From: Claveliimonas ammoniilytica
Lineage (GTDB): Bacteria; Bacillota; Clostridia; Lachnospirales; Lachnospiraceae
Assembly (NCBI RefSeq): GCF_025567415.1
Contig: NZ_JAOQJV010000006.1
Span: 62,001-126,000, forward strand
Length of the DNA stretch: 64,000 nucleotides
Direction: 5' to 3'
Below the pieces are notes generated by a model. That model was not told where the DNA came from, did not search any database, and worked only from the letters and a program-made list of their open reading frames with translations. Of the stretch, positions 9,205 through 17,504 are shown piece after piece; within the stretch, counting starts at the first letter, position 1; every line of letters starts with the position of its first letter. The position numbers were made by a program, and so were the translations under genes.

Positions 9205-9476
9205 TCGTCTGCTCCCCCTTCTGCCGGAGTTATAACATTGGAATATGCCGTCTTCGCAGATATTCCTTTCAAATGTCCGATTTTTCCAGAAAGCGCACTG
9301 ATCTTATCCTGCGGTGCATCAATAGCAATGCTGATAATACTGATTCCCTTTAAGCGATATGGGATACCCATTCTTCCGATAATGTACTGACGCGCTTCAT
9401 GAAGCAAATTGTTCAATTCTTCAATGGCGTCTTCCCTCTCTACAATAATTGAAATAACTGCCACTCTGTTATCCAT
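9201..9476 (-). CDS. TM1266-family small protein (iron-only hydrogenase system putative regulator)
   Basis: This is a 91-residue ACT-like protein starting after an AAAAGGAG ribosome site. The pattern RVAVISIIVE...LLHEARQYIIGRMGIPYR...ISIIS..., ending in a short GKIGHLKGI segment, matches the TM1266 family. That family usually sits beside hydEFG and [FeFe]-hydrogenase genes and is named a putative regulator without proven function. Here it stands between hypE and nflH2 instead. It could sense cofactor or metal status for the operon, or bind a protein partner. Both readings are inference. Confidence 0.8.
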   Translation of the reverse strand: MDNRVAVISIIVEREDAIEELNNLLHEARQYIIGRMGIPYRLKGISIISIAIDAPQDKISALSGKIGHLKGISAKTAYSNVITPAEGGADD

Positions 9477-9498
9477 GTTCTGTCTCCTTTTTCATTTC

Positions 9499-9623
9499 AA
9501 GAATGCCTCGGCATTCTTGCTGCGAGGTGCGCGTCATGCAATTGCATGACATACTTCTACTGCGCACCTCTGCAATCCTGCCGGAGGCTATATCAGCTGG
9601 GGGATTGACTCCCAGCTGATATA
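9499..9623. repeat. Multi-hairpin intergenic repeat, copy A, inside the nfl-hyp operon
   Basis: The 170-bp gap between hypE and the TM1266 gene holds three inverted repeats in series: 9499-9518 (9-bp arms), 9524-9532 with 9562-9570 (9-bp arms) enclosing the 18-bp palindrome 9533-9550, and 9589-9601 with 9611-9623 (13-bp arms). The last hairpin contains GGGATTGACTCCCA, which is also shared almost exactly by copy B near 34.3 kb. It looks like a dispersed, non-coding structural repeat. In the operon transcript it may pause or process RNA and so set different levels for the two halves. Confidence 0.75.
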
Positions 9624-9646
9624 TTGATTCAGCCCCCACTCATACA

Positions 9647-10654
9647 TTAGCAGATCCTTGGCAGCAGTTCTCCGCCCGGCTGTGGAAGCAGTGCCTGTGT
9701 GCCAATCTCTGTCTCCATTACGACTCTGCCCGGTTCGTCTGCAATGACTTCTCCAATAATAGCTGCCTCTGCGGAATACGGACATTTGCGTAATGTTTCT
9801 ACAATATCTTCCGCCTCTTCCTTCGGAGCCATGATCACAAGTCTTCCCTCGCATGCAAGGTATAACGGTTCCAATCCGAGCATACCACAGACTCCCTTTA
9901 CCTCTGGTTGTACCGGAACTGCTGCAGCATTCAGACGGATTCCCACGTTGCTCTGCCCTGCAATCTCATACAGAACTGTTCCGACACCGCCTCTTGTTGC
10001 ATCACGGATCACATGCAGATTGTGTGTGGTATCCATCACCGCTTTTACGGTTCCCCACAGCGGTGCACAGTCACTGGTTACATCCGCTTCAATTCCAAAA
10101 TCTTCTCTTTCTAATAAAATAGTGCATCCGTGACGTCCGATATCACCGGTCACAATGATTGCATCGCCCGGTTTTGCAAGCTCTCCGCCAACCGTTACGC
10201 CATCCTGAATCTCGCCGATTCCCGTGGTAGTAATAAATACACCGTCCACCTGTCCTTTTCCGGCGACCTTCGTATCTCCGGATACAATATGTACACCAGC
10301 CTCTTTTGCCGTTTTCTCCATAGCCGATGCAATCTCTTCCAACTTTTCCATCGGGAATCCTTCTTCAATGACGAATGCGCAGGTCAGATACAGCGGTTTT
10401 GCACCCATGCAGGCAAGGTCATTTACAGTTCCGCAGATTGACAATTTGCCAATATTTCCTCCAGGGAAAAATGCAGGTGACACGATAAATCCATCTGTGG
10501 ACACTGCCATTCTTCCGACCGGTGGAGTCAATACTGCCGCATCGTCAGCTGTCAGATCTGCGTTTGCAAAATGTGCCTTAAACACCTGATCAATCAATTC
10601 GGAAGTCTGTTTTCCCCCGGCACCATGTGCCATCGTTACTGTTTTATTTTCCAT
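9647..10654 (-). CDS. hypE: Hydrogenase maturation protein HypE
   Basis: HypE (335 residues) dehydrates the carbamoyl group placed on its C-terminal cysteine by HypF to a thiocyanate, giving the CN ligands of the Fe(CN)2CO unit. The protein begins MENKTVTMAHGAGGK, carries the PurM-like ATP-binding features (DDAAVL, about residue 40; GDTKV, about 115; ATRGGVG) and ends in PRIC, the essential terminal cysteine. It is full length and appears active. It lies 17 bases after hypD within the same operon. No NiFe hydrogenase gene is nearby, so its client protein is unclear. Confidence 0.95.
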   Translation of the reverse strand: MENKTVTMAHGAGGKQTSELIDQVFKAHFANADLTADDAAVLTPPVGRMAVSTDGFIVSPAFFPGGNIGKLSICGTVNDLACMGAKPLYLTCAFVIEEGFPMEKLEEIASAMEKTAKEAGVHIVSGDTKVAGKGQVDGVFITTTGIGEIQDGVTVGGELAKPGDAIIVTGDIGRHGCTILLEREDFGIEADVTSDCAPLWGTVKAVMDTTHNLHVIRDATRGGVGTVLYEIAGQSNVGIRLNAAAVPVQPEVKGVCGMLGLEPLYLACEGRLVIMAPKEEAEDIVETLRKCPYSAEAAIIGEVIADEPGRVVMETEIGTQALLPQPGGELLPRIC

Positions 10655-10671
10655 GCTGTTTTCCTTCTTTC

Positions 10672-11727
10672 TTATGAATACTGATAATATGCAGAACAGG
10701 CTCCCTCACCGGATACCATGCAGGCTCCGATCGGATGCTGCGGTGTACAGCCTTTTCCGAATACTTTGCAATCGGACGGCTTACATTTACCCTGCAATAC
10801 ATCCCCGCAGCGACAGGCCGGATTCGGCTTTCCTTCCATCTTCGGCACCTGATATTTGATACGGGCATCAAAGTTCTTCCACTCTGGTCTCAACTGCAGG
10901 CCGGACGCAGGAATCATACCCAGACCGCGCCATTCAGAATCGCACGCTTCCATCATCTCATCTACCAGTTCCTGCGCTTCTTTGCTTCCATCCTGTGTTA
11001 CCACACGCGGATAACAATTTACAAAAAACGGCTTCCCTTCCTGGAATTTCACCAGTGCAACTGCCAGTGCTGTCATCAGTTCCCTTGCGGTAAATCCTGC
11101 CACAACACCGCTGACGCCTTCCTCTGTCAGTGCTTCGCATAAACGTGTTCCTGTGATGGCATTGACATGTCCCGGATATAAAAATACATCTGCGCTGCCC
11201 TTTAATGCCTCATAAGCCTGTGGCATGGTTTTATTCGCAACTAATAAAGAATAATTATCCAGTCCATCTTCTTTTGCCGCTTTCACAGACAGGCACCCCG
11301 CCGGTGTCGTTGTCTCAAATCCAACCGACAAAAATGTCACCTGCTCGTCCGGATGTTCCTTTGCATATTTTTCAGCATCTGCCGGAGAATATACGATGCG
11401 GATTTTTGCGCCCTGTTCCCTTGCTCCCGCGAGGCTCATTTTTGTCCCCGGCACGCGCACCAGATCTCCAAACGTACAGATGGTCACACCTTTTTCCAGA
11501 GCCAGATAGATCGCCTCATCAATAAAACTGACCGGTGTTACACAGACCGGACATCCAGGTCCCGAGATCAATTCTACCTGCCCCGGCAGCAATTTACGGA
11601 TTCCCAGACGGAATATCTCATGGGTATGCGTGCCACATACTTCCATGATCCGCACCTTCGGTCCATTATAATTTTCAATAATTTCTCTTGCGGTTTTCTT
11701 TTTATCTTCGCTGTTTGTATCCCCCAT
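10672..11727 (-). CDS. hypD: Hydrogenase maturation protein HypD
   Basis: HypD (351 residues) carries a [4Fe-4S] cluster. With HypC it holds the iron on which two cyanides and one CO are assembled. Visible signatures are EVCGTHTHE (about residue 29), SGPGCPVC (about 56) and a cysteine-rich C terminus with CRCG, KCKPSDC, GKGC and GAC motifs. Its start codon overlaps the hypC stop by one base (TAATG), which couples translation of the two partners. Confidence 0.95.
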   Translation of the reverse strand: MGDTNSEDKKKTAREIIENYNGPKVRIMEVCGTHTHEIFRLGIRKLLPGQVELISGPGCPVCVTPVSFIDEAIYLALEKGVTICTFGDLVRVPGTKMSLAGAREQGAKIRIVYSPADAEKYAKEHPDEQVTFLSVGFETTTPAGCLSVKAAKEDGLDNYSLLVANKTMPQAYEALKGSADVFLYPGHVNAITGTRLCEALTEEGVSGVVAGFTARELMTALAVALVKFQEGKPFFVNCYPRVVTQDGSKEAQELVDEMMEACDSEWRGLGMIPASGLQLRPEWKNFDARIKYQVPKMEGKPNPACRCGDVLQGKCKPSDCKVFGKGCTPQHPIGACMVSGEGACSAYYQYS

Positions 11728-11936
11728 TACAAAAATTCCTCCATGAGCTGATCTGTCTCGCTGTCATCCTCATCTGTGATCTTGGCAATTGCCACACCGG
11801 CGTGAACCATAACATAATCTCCCGGTTCCAGATCTTCCAACAACTGAGATGAAACCTCTCTTTTGGCACCGCCGGCATCAATCACCGCTGTGCCATTACT
11901 GATCTTTACTACCTTTGCTGATAAACCTACACACAT
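11727..11936 (-). CDS. hypC: Hydrogenase maturation chaperone HypC
   Basis: This is a 69-residue HypC/HupF protein with the invariant MCVG start, in which Cys2 binds the iron of the Fe(CN)2CO unit. A beta-barrel core (VVIDAGGAKREVS; YVMVHAGVAIAKI) and an acidic C-terminal helix follow. HypC forms the scaffold complex with HypD and hands the group to a client large subunit. The gene is tightly coupled to hypD and stands 39 bases after hypF. Confidence 0.95.
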   Translation of the reverse strand: MCVGLSAKVVKISNGTAVIDAGGAKREVSSQLLEDLEPGDYVMVHAGVAIAKITDEDDSETDQLMEEFL

Positions 11937-11975
11937 TTATCTTTCCTCCTAAAAACGCTTAATCTATGTCAAATG

Positions 11976-14324
11976 CTATATCTCTTTTTCCGCTATTTGT
12001 AATCGGTTCATCCCATAAGCCGCCTGTCCGATTGCAATTCCCCCGTCATTCGGAGGGATCATGTGATGACACAGCACTTCAAATCCTTCCTGCCCCAATC
12101 GTTCTTCTGTCAAATGAAGCAGTAATCGGTTCTGGAATACGCCGCCACTCAATGCTGTTTTATTCCTGCCAGAGCTCTTACGCGCTTCTATACAGGCTAC
12201 CACAATCTGTTCCGCCAGTGTCTGGTGAAACAGATAAGCCAGTTCTCCGCTGTCAGTGCCTTGCAGTTTTGCCTCTACGATCTGCTTCACCAGTGCTTCT
12301 GTATTCAACAAGCATCGTTCTTCTAATTCTGATATCACAGGCTGAACATTATCCCATATCTCATTTCCCTTCAGTTTGCCTTTCTGCTCAAACTCCTCTG
12401 CCGCGAACTGCAATGCTGTAGACGCTTCACCCTCAAAGCTTGACTGCCGTCGGATTCCAAGAATCGCGCTGACCGCATCAAACAGCCGTCCTGCACTGGT
12501 TGACATTACCGCATTGATCTTCCGATCTGCCATAGTAAACTGTACTTTACTTTCCTGCTCGCTGCAAAGTCCCAGTTTTTCAATGATCTCCCATGCTTTT
12601 TCCCGGTTTTTTGTATATCCGTAGATCATCGACACAGCGATACGCCATCCTTCTTTTGCAGACGCATCTCCGCCAATCTGCAAAAACGGTGTTATGCTGC
12701 CAAATCTTATAAAATTCTGATAATCTGCCAGCAGAATCTCGCCGCCCCAGATGGTTTCGTCTGTTCCGTATCCGGTTCCGTCAAATGATACTCCGATGAC
12801 CGGTTCCTGACAGTCATTTTCCGTCATACAGGATAAAACATGCGCATAATGATGCTGCACCTGAATCACCGGAAACCCGAGGTTCTCTGCCACAACCGTG
12901 GAATTATATTTCGGATGCAGATCACAAACCACCACCTGCGGCTCTACCTCCAATAACGTCTGAAACCGATGAATCGTCTCCTGCAAGGCTTTTACCGTCC
13001 GCAGATCTTCCAGATCGCCCACATACGGTGACGGATAAAAACGGCTGTCCACACCGATACAGAATGTATTTTTAAGTTCTCCGCCAACCGCAAGTACCTG
13101 CCCCTTCCAGTCTGTTGATGTCATAAATGGAAGCGGTGCGTAACCTCTGGAACGCCGGATCATATATGGCTCGTTTTTATAAAAATCCATCACCGTATCG
13201 TCGGCTCGAATCCGTATTTTTCGATTATGAGATAAAATTGCATCACACAAATGGGATAACTCTGTGATTGCTTCCTCATCATCCCGGCAGATCGGCGCAC
13301 CGGAAGTATTGCCGCTTGTCATCACCAGCAGATCCGGCATTTCGATTCCATCATCATACTGAAACAACAATAACTGAACCGGTGCATACGGAAGCATCAC
13401 GCCAACTTTGGGATTTCCCGGTGCCACAGATGGAGCCAGTTTCTCTGTCTGTCCCCCATTTGACCGTCTGTCTAATAACAGGATCGGTTTCTGATGCCCG
13501 GTCAAAATCTGCTCCTGCTCCGGTGTCACGATGCATTCCCGTTTTACTACAGTTTCATCTTTCGCCATAACCGCAAATGGTTTTGCCGGTCGATGCTTTA
13601 ACATCCGCAGACGGCTCACTGTCTCTTCATTTGTTGCATCGCAACACAAATGAAAACCTCCGATACCTTTGATCGCCACGATTCCACCATCATGAATCAC
13701 CTTCCTTGTATACGTGATAGCATCTCTGCCTCGCTCGCCTCTACCAATCAGATACACCTCCGGTCCGCACGCATTGCAGCACACCGGCTGCGCATCGTAA
13801 CGCCTTGTCTTCGGATCGTCATATTCCTCCGCACAATCCGGACACATCGGAAACTCCTTCATGCTGGTACGCTCTCTGTCGTAAGGCAGTGAATCCAGAA
13901 TCGTCATCCGCGGCCCGCAACAGGTGCAGTTGATAAACGGATGCAGATACCGCCGATCCTTTGAATTGTACATTTCTTCTTTGCACTCGTCACAGATCGC
14001 AATATCCGGGGAAACAAATATCTCACCCTTCGTTTTCTCACTCTCGATAATATCAAATGCCCCAAACTGCGGCGCATTCTCTGCAGGAATATCTTCTGTA
14101 TTTATTTTCAAAATAGCCGCACGCTTCGGTGGACGTTCCTCAAGGTCTTTGAGAAATCCATCGACCTGCGCCCCGGAACCCTGTGCGTAAATTTCTACAT
14201 ATGGTCCCTTATTACAGACATTTCCGCAAATCCCATTTGACACAGCATGGCGGCTCACCGTCGGTCGAAAGCCGACACCCTGAACGATACCGTATACCCT
14301 GATCCTCTTCGTAACCTCGCTCAT
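11976..14324 (-). CDS. hypF: Carbamoyltransferase HypF
   Basis: HypF (782 residues) converts carbamoyl phosphate and ATP to carbamoyl-AMP and transfers the carbamoyl group to HypE. All expected domains are visible in order: an N-terminal acylphosphatase domain (YGIVQGVGFRP, about 11-21); two C4 zinc fingers (CDEC...CTCC, about 109-138; CPDC...CNAC, about 159-190); a YrdC-like domain (about 205-390); and a Kae1-like domain with the metal motif HHYAH (about 480). It is full length with no frameshift. It opens the hyp half of the operon, 19 bases after nflK1. Confidence 0.96.
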   Translation of the reverse strand: MSEVTKRIRVYGIVQGVGFRPTVSRHAVSNGICGNVCNKGPYVEIYAQGSGAQVDGFLKDLEERPPKRAAILKINTEDIPAENAPQFGAFDIIESEKTKGEIFVSPDIAICDECKEEMYNSKDRRYLHPFINCTCCGPRMTILDSLPYDRERTSMKEFPMCPDCAEEYDDPKTRRYDAQPVCCNACGPEVYLIGRGERGRDAITYTRKVIHDGGIVAIKGIGGFHLCCDATNEETVSRLRMLKHRPAKPFAVMAKDETVVKRECIVTPEQEQILTGHQKPILLLDRRSNGGQTEKLAPSVAPGNPKVGVMLPYAPVQLLLFQYDDGIEMPDLLVMTSGNTSGAPICRDDEEAITELSHLCDAILSHNRKIRIRADDTVMDFYKNEPYMIRRSRGYAPLPFMTSTDWKGQVLAVGGELKNTFCIGVDSRFYPSPYVGDLEDLRTVKALQETIHRFQTLLEVEPQVVVCDLHPKYNSTVVAENLGFPVIQVQHHYAHVLSCMTENDCQEPVIGVSFDGTGYGTDETIWGGEILLADYQNFIRFGSITPFLQIGGDASAKEGWRIAVSMIYGYTKNREKAWEIIEKLGLCSEQESKVQFTMADRKINAVMSTSAGRLFDAVSAILGIRRQSSFEGEASTALQFAAEEFEQKGKLKGNEIWDNVQPVISELEERCLLNTEALVKQIVEAKLQGTDSGELAYLFHQTLAEQIVVACIEARKSSGRNKTALSGGVFQNRLLLHLTEERLGQEGFEVLCHHMIPPNDGGIAIGQAAYGMNRLQIAEKEI

Positions 14325-14343
14325 ACCCCATTTTCTCCTGATC

Positions 14344-15381
14344 TTATTTCAATCGTCCCGACACTGCAAAATGCACGGTATCCACGAATATTCCGGCAAA
14401 TTTCGGTGTCATCCGTTCCATACAGTGATCCGCATAGATCACATCAAAATCACCGTTTTCCACAAGTTCCATATAATCATCCTCATCCCGCAGATGCAGA
14501 TCTCCATCCTGTCGAAGTCCCGACTTCATCATAAACCAGCTTGCCACCGTCACCTGCACATCCGGCGCTTTTTTCAAAATTTCCTCACGGATTGCATTTC
14601 CGATCACCTGTTGCTGCACAACCAGTACCTTTTTCCCGCTGTAATCCATATCGTAAACCAATTCATCCACCAGCGGATAAGCAATCTCATACGGCGTTCC
14701 GAAAGTTCTCTCCAGATATTTTGCAGCTTCCAGTGCTGCCGGTGCCACCACGATATGTTTTTCCACATTAGATACAGATTTCACATCATCCAATCCGTTC
14801 CCCATGCCATAACAGATAGCATGTTTCCCTTCTGCCGCAAAATGCCCCCGGATTCGGTCTGCCGCCCGCAAGTCACTGATATCCTGCGGTGTCATGCCAA
14901 GGATTCCGATATTTCCCGGAATCACGTCTTCCTTTTCTCCTGCAAACACCCGGAACAATTCCAACCATGCTTTTTCCTCACCTTTGTCATACAGCTCCAT
15001 GCCATCGGTGTCCACCGTCAAAATCGGCAGATCTACTTTTTTCTCCGTCATGCGCTTCAACGCATGGTAATCCGTTCCGATGACAGCCGGAACCGGTGTT
15101 CCAATGATCGCCGCAAATTTTGCATCCAGTTTTGTCACCGCATCCGCAAGTTTTGCCACCAGACGGTCATCCCGTCCGAGGATTGCATCCATATCGCGAA
15201 GCCCTGCACTGAACAGTGCACTTTTGCTCTCAAACCAGCGCGGCTCATCAAATCCACAGATATTTCCGGTACAGCCACCGGCATCACAGATCACGATGAT
15301 CCCGCCAAATTCATATAACACAGACACCGCGCCGGACTGATCCGGTGCAAAAGGTGTCAGATATTTTCTCAGTCCTCTCAT
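14344..15381 (-). CDS. Nitrogenase-like component 1 beta-type subunit (NifK/NflK-like), module 1
   Basis: The chosen start gives 345 residues. It has GGAGG nine bases upstream, sits four bases after the nflD1 stop, and places MRGLRKYLTP in register with the N terminus of nflK2. The longer frame from 15495 only reads through nflD1. Shared features with nflK2 include VLYEFGG, C37 in DAGGC, a bulky W-F/Y-E/D stretch, LRDMDAILGRD and GTPVPAVIGTD. Extra cysteines C32 and C42 are not conserved in nflK2. It is short for a NifK and lacks the third P-cluster cysteine. It is predicted to be the partner of nflD1 in an ATP-dependent reductase. Confidence 0.78.
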   Translation of the reverse strand: MRGLRKYLTPFAPDQSGAVSVLYEFGGIIVICDAGGCTGNICGFDEPRWFESKSALFSAGLRDMDAILGRDDRLVAKLADAVTKLDAKFAAIIGTPVPAVIGTDYHALKRMTEKKVDLPILTVDTDGMELYDKGEEKAWLELFRVFAGEKEDVIPGNIGILGMTPQDISDLRAADRIRGHFAAEGKHAICYGMGNGLDDVKSVSNVEKHIVVAPAALEAAKYLERTFGTPYEIAYPLVDELVYDMDYSGKKVLVVQQQVIGNAIREEILKKAPDVQVTVASWFMMKSGLRQDGDLHLRDEDDYMELVENGDFDVIYADHCMERMTPKFAGIFVDTVHFAVSGRLK

Positions 15382-15385
15382 TACT

Positions 15386-16666
15386 CTATACCTCCGCCAG
15401 TGCCTCAAACAGTCTGCGGACGCCGGCATAACCGTACGGCTGCCGTTCCCCGTTCCAGAGCACGTTTGGACAGTTTTTATGATAATAACCGGCATCTTTT
15501 CCGATGGTTAGATTTACCCCGGAATCCGTTCCGTCATAATACAGCATCGTCGGTTCCAAATTGGAAAATACTTTCGTCTCCGGGCTCAGTGCCGCCAGCT
15601 GTTTTATATAGATAAAATTCTCACCAGATAACGTTCCGTAAATCTCCGGCACTCGAAAACCGTAACGCACAAGAGCAAGCGCCAGTTCAAATGGATCTCC
15701 GTTCATCCACTCACCAACTGCAAAAGATGCATCCGGATGAAGTTCTTTAAATTTTGCTACCGCAGCTTCTGCTGTTTTCCGCGGTTCCTCATCATCAAAT
15801 TCCACACCAAGTGCTACGCCAAATGCACGATACTGACTGGCAATTTTATCGATCTGATATAGTCTGCGCAGCTCGATATACGGGATCTTCAACCGATCAT
15901 GAAAATCCTCTGCCGCAAATCTTGCTTCCGGATGAAGCACAAGATTAAAATTCGCCTCAGACATCGTCTGATATTCTTCATAATCCTTGCATCTGGAAAT
16001 CTCATGAATTGTCTTTACGCCAACACCATGAAGCAGATCGTACAGCTCACAGTCATCCACCAGCGGAGAAAAATACCCTAATAAATTCACCACATTTCCT
16101 TTTTTCTTTCTCGGCTCAAGCAAAGAATAAATCGACTGACGCACGTGCACCATCGGTGGCTTTCGTCCTTCTCTCGTCAGAGCATACATATAACACGGTT
16201 TTACCGGAAGTCCAGTGGCTTCCTCCGCCTTGCGACAGATACGCTCCATATCCGTTCCAAGCAGCGCGTCCACACAGGTAATGCAGATCATTACAACGGA
16301 CGGTTTTTTCTCCAACCCCTCACAGATCTCTGCCACCGCCTTTGGAATTTTTTTTAAATGACGTCCTGTAACGATATCTGTCTCGTCCATCAGCAGATAG
16401 TAAAAACGGTCGTGATAAGCCCGCATAGAACTCAAAACCGATGTATTACGTCCGCAGCATCCCGGTGCCACGATCAGCATGATGGAATCCGGAACCGCCA
16501 GTCCCGCACGTTTGACACCAAAGCCCTCCGCTCCCGGTGAGTTAAACGCCAGCGTCGCCGGCGAACTGTAGATCAGATGTGTATGGGAAATAAGCTGCTG
16601 TGGAATATTATCTTTTCCACGACTGTTCAGTTCTTCTACTGTACAAAAATATGCTTCCTGTCTCAT
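15386..16666 (-). CDS. Nitrogenase-like component 1 alpha-type subunit (NifD/NflD-like), module 1
   Basis: A 426-residue nitrogenase component-1 family protein overlapping nflH1 by ATGA. Candidate cluster ligands are C70/C71 (APGCCGRN) and C128/C131 (CITCVDALLGTD). The latter corresponds in position to the NifD third P-cluster cysteine segment, where a G-x-D also follows. No obvious equivalent of the FeMo-cofactor ligands could be assigned by eye. It is inferred to form the active-site subunit of a D-K heterotetramer fed by nflH1. Substrate unknown. Confidence 0.75.
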   Translation of the reverse strand: MRQEAYFCTVEELNSRGKDNIPQQLISHTHLIYSSPATLAFNSPGAEGFGVKRAGLAVPDSIMLIVAPGCCGRNTSVLSSMRAYHDRFYYLLMDETDIVTGRHLKKIPKAVAEICEGLEKKPSVVMICITCVDALLGTDMERICRKAEEATGLPVKPCYMYALTREGRKPPMVHVRQSIYSLLEPRKKKGNVVNLLGYFSPLVDDCELYDLLHGVGVKTIHEISRCKDYEEYQTMSEANFNLVLHPEARFAAEDFHDRLKIPYIELRRLYQIDKIASQYRAFGVALGVEFDDEEPRKTAEAAVAKFKELHPDASFAVGEWMNGDPFELALALVRYGFRVPEIYGTLSGENFIYIKQLAALSPETKVFSNLEPTMLYYDGTDSGVNLTIGKDAGYYHKNCPNVLWNGERQPYGYAGVRRLFEALAEV

Positions 16667-17424
16667 GCATTTTCCTCTTCTTTCAATAATAATTCCGCCA
16701 GATCAAAGAAACATCTGCTGATCTCAGAATCCGGATCACCCTCAATCACTGTTTTTCCCTGATCTTCCCAACGGATGATTTCATCACTCCGCGGCACTTC
16801 TCCTACGATTGGCACACCGATTTTTTCAGAAAATGCCTGCACTTTTTCTGTCTCATTTTCCACATTTCGATGATTCAGCACGATACCAAATACACGGGCA
16901 TAGCTGCGATCCTCAAAGTTGCGCACCGCACTGGAAATATTATTGGCAGCGTACAGTGCCATTTTTTCTCCGGACGTAACGATCAGAACTTTCTCTGCAT
17001 ATCCCTCACGGATCGGTGCCGCAAAACCGCCACAGACCACATCGCCCAATACGTCATACAACACCACATCCGGCTTATAGTGTTCGAACAATTCCATATC
17101 TTCCAAAAGCTGGAATGTTGCAATAATGCCTCGACCTGCACAGCCAAGTCCCGGTGTCGGTCCGCCGGTCTCGATACAGAGGATTCCTCCATAACCTTCC
17201 TTCGAGATCTGTGCCAGCTCATCCGGTTCCTCATCTTCCTCCCTCATATAATTCATCACCGGGCGAAGCGGCTCGCCGCCAAGCAGATTGATCGTAGAAT
17301 CCGCCTTCGGATCACATCCGATCTGAATGACACGTTTTCCCATGTTTGCAAAAGCGGCTGCCAGATTAGAAGTCACTGTGGACTTTCCGATACCGCCCTT
17401 TCCGTAAATCGCTACCTTTAACAT
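16663..17424 (-). CDS. Nitrogenase-iron-protein-like ATPase (NifH/NflH-like), module 1
   Basis: The 253-residue protein starts at the ATG five bases after a perfect GGAGG. A longer frame from 17484 has no support and would put 20 hydrophobic residues before the P-loop. It keeps GKGGIGKST (residues 8-16), CDPKADST, GLGCAGRG and DVLGDVVCGGF, so the Walker A site and both [4Fe-4S] ligands are intact. It is the first gene of the operon and is preceded by a leader with a terminator hairpin. Role: ATP-coupled electron donor for nflD1K1. Confidence 0.88.
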   Translation of the reverse strand: MLKVAIYGKGGIGKSTVTSNLAAAFANMGKRVIQIGCDPKADSTINLLGGEPLRPVMNYMREEDEEPDELAQISKEGYGGILCIETGGPTPGLGCAGRGIIATFQLLEDMELFEHYKPDVVLYDVLGDVVCGGFAAPIREGYAEKVLIVTSGEKMALYAANNISSAVRNFEDRSYARVFGIVLNHRNVENETEKVQAFSEKIGVPIVGEVPRSDEIIRWEDQGKTVIEGDPDSEISRCFFDLAELLLKEEENA

Positions 17425-17460
17425 ACTTTCCTCCTGAAATCGGCATATAATTAACAAACA

Positions 17461-17504
17461 GAAAAAGAACCATCTTTCCGGCAATCTGTCAGAAAAATGG
17501 TTCT
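17461..17504 (-). terminator. Attenuator-like terminator in the nfl-hyp operon leader
   Basis: In minus-strand RNA, arms 17497-17504 and 17466-17473 (AGAACCAT/ATGGUUCU), extended by further A-U/G-C pairs, are followed by five U. The hairpin ends about 37 bases before the nflH1 start codon and about 150 bases downstream of the likely transcription start. It therefore interrupts the operon's own leader rather than ending another gene, which suggests regulated read-through. Confidence 0.65.

Noticed and set aside
6002..17424. True nitrogen-fixing nif cluster
   Set aside because: Subunits D and K are far too short, lack the complete P-cluster cysteines, and nifB, nifE, nifN are absent. A nitrogenase-like reductase fits better.
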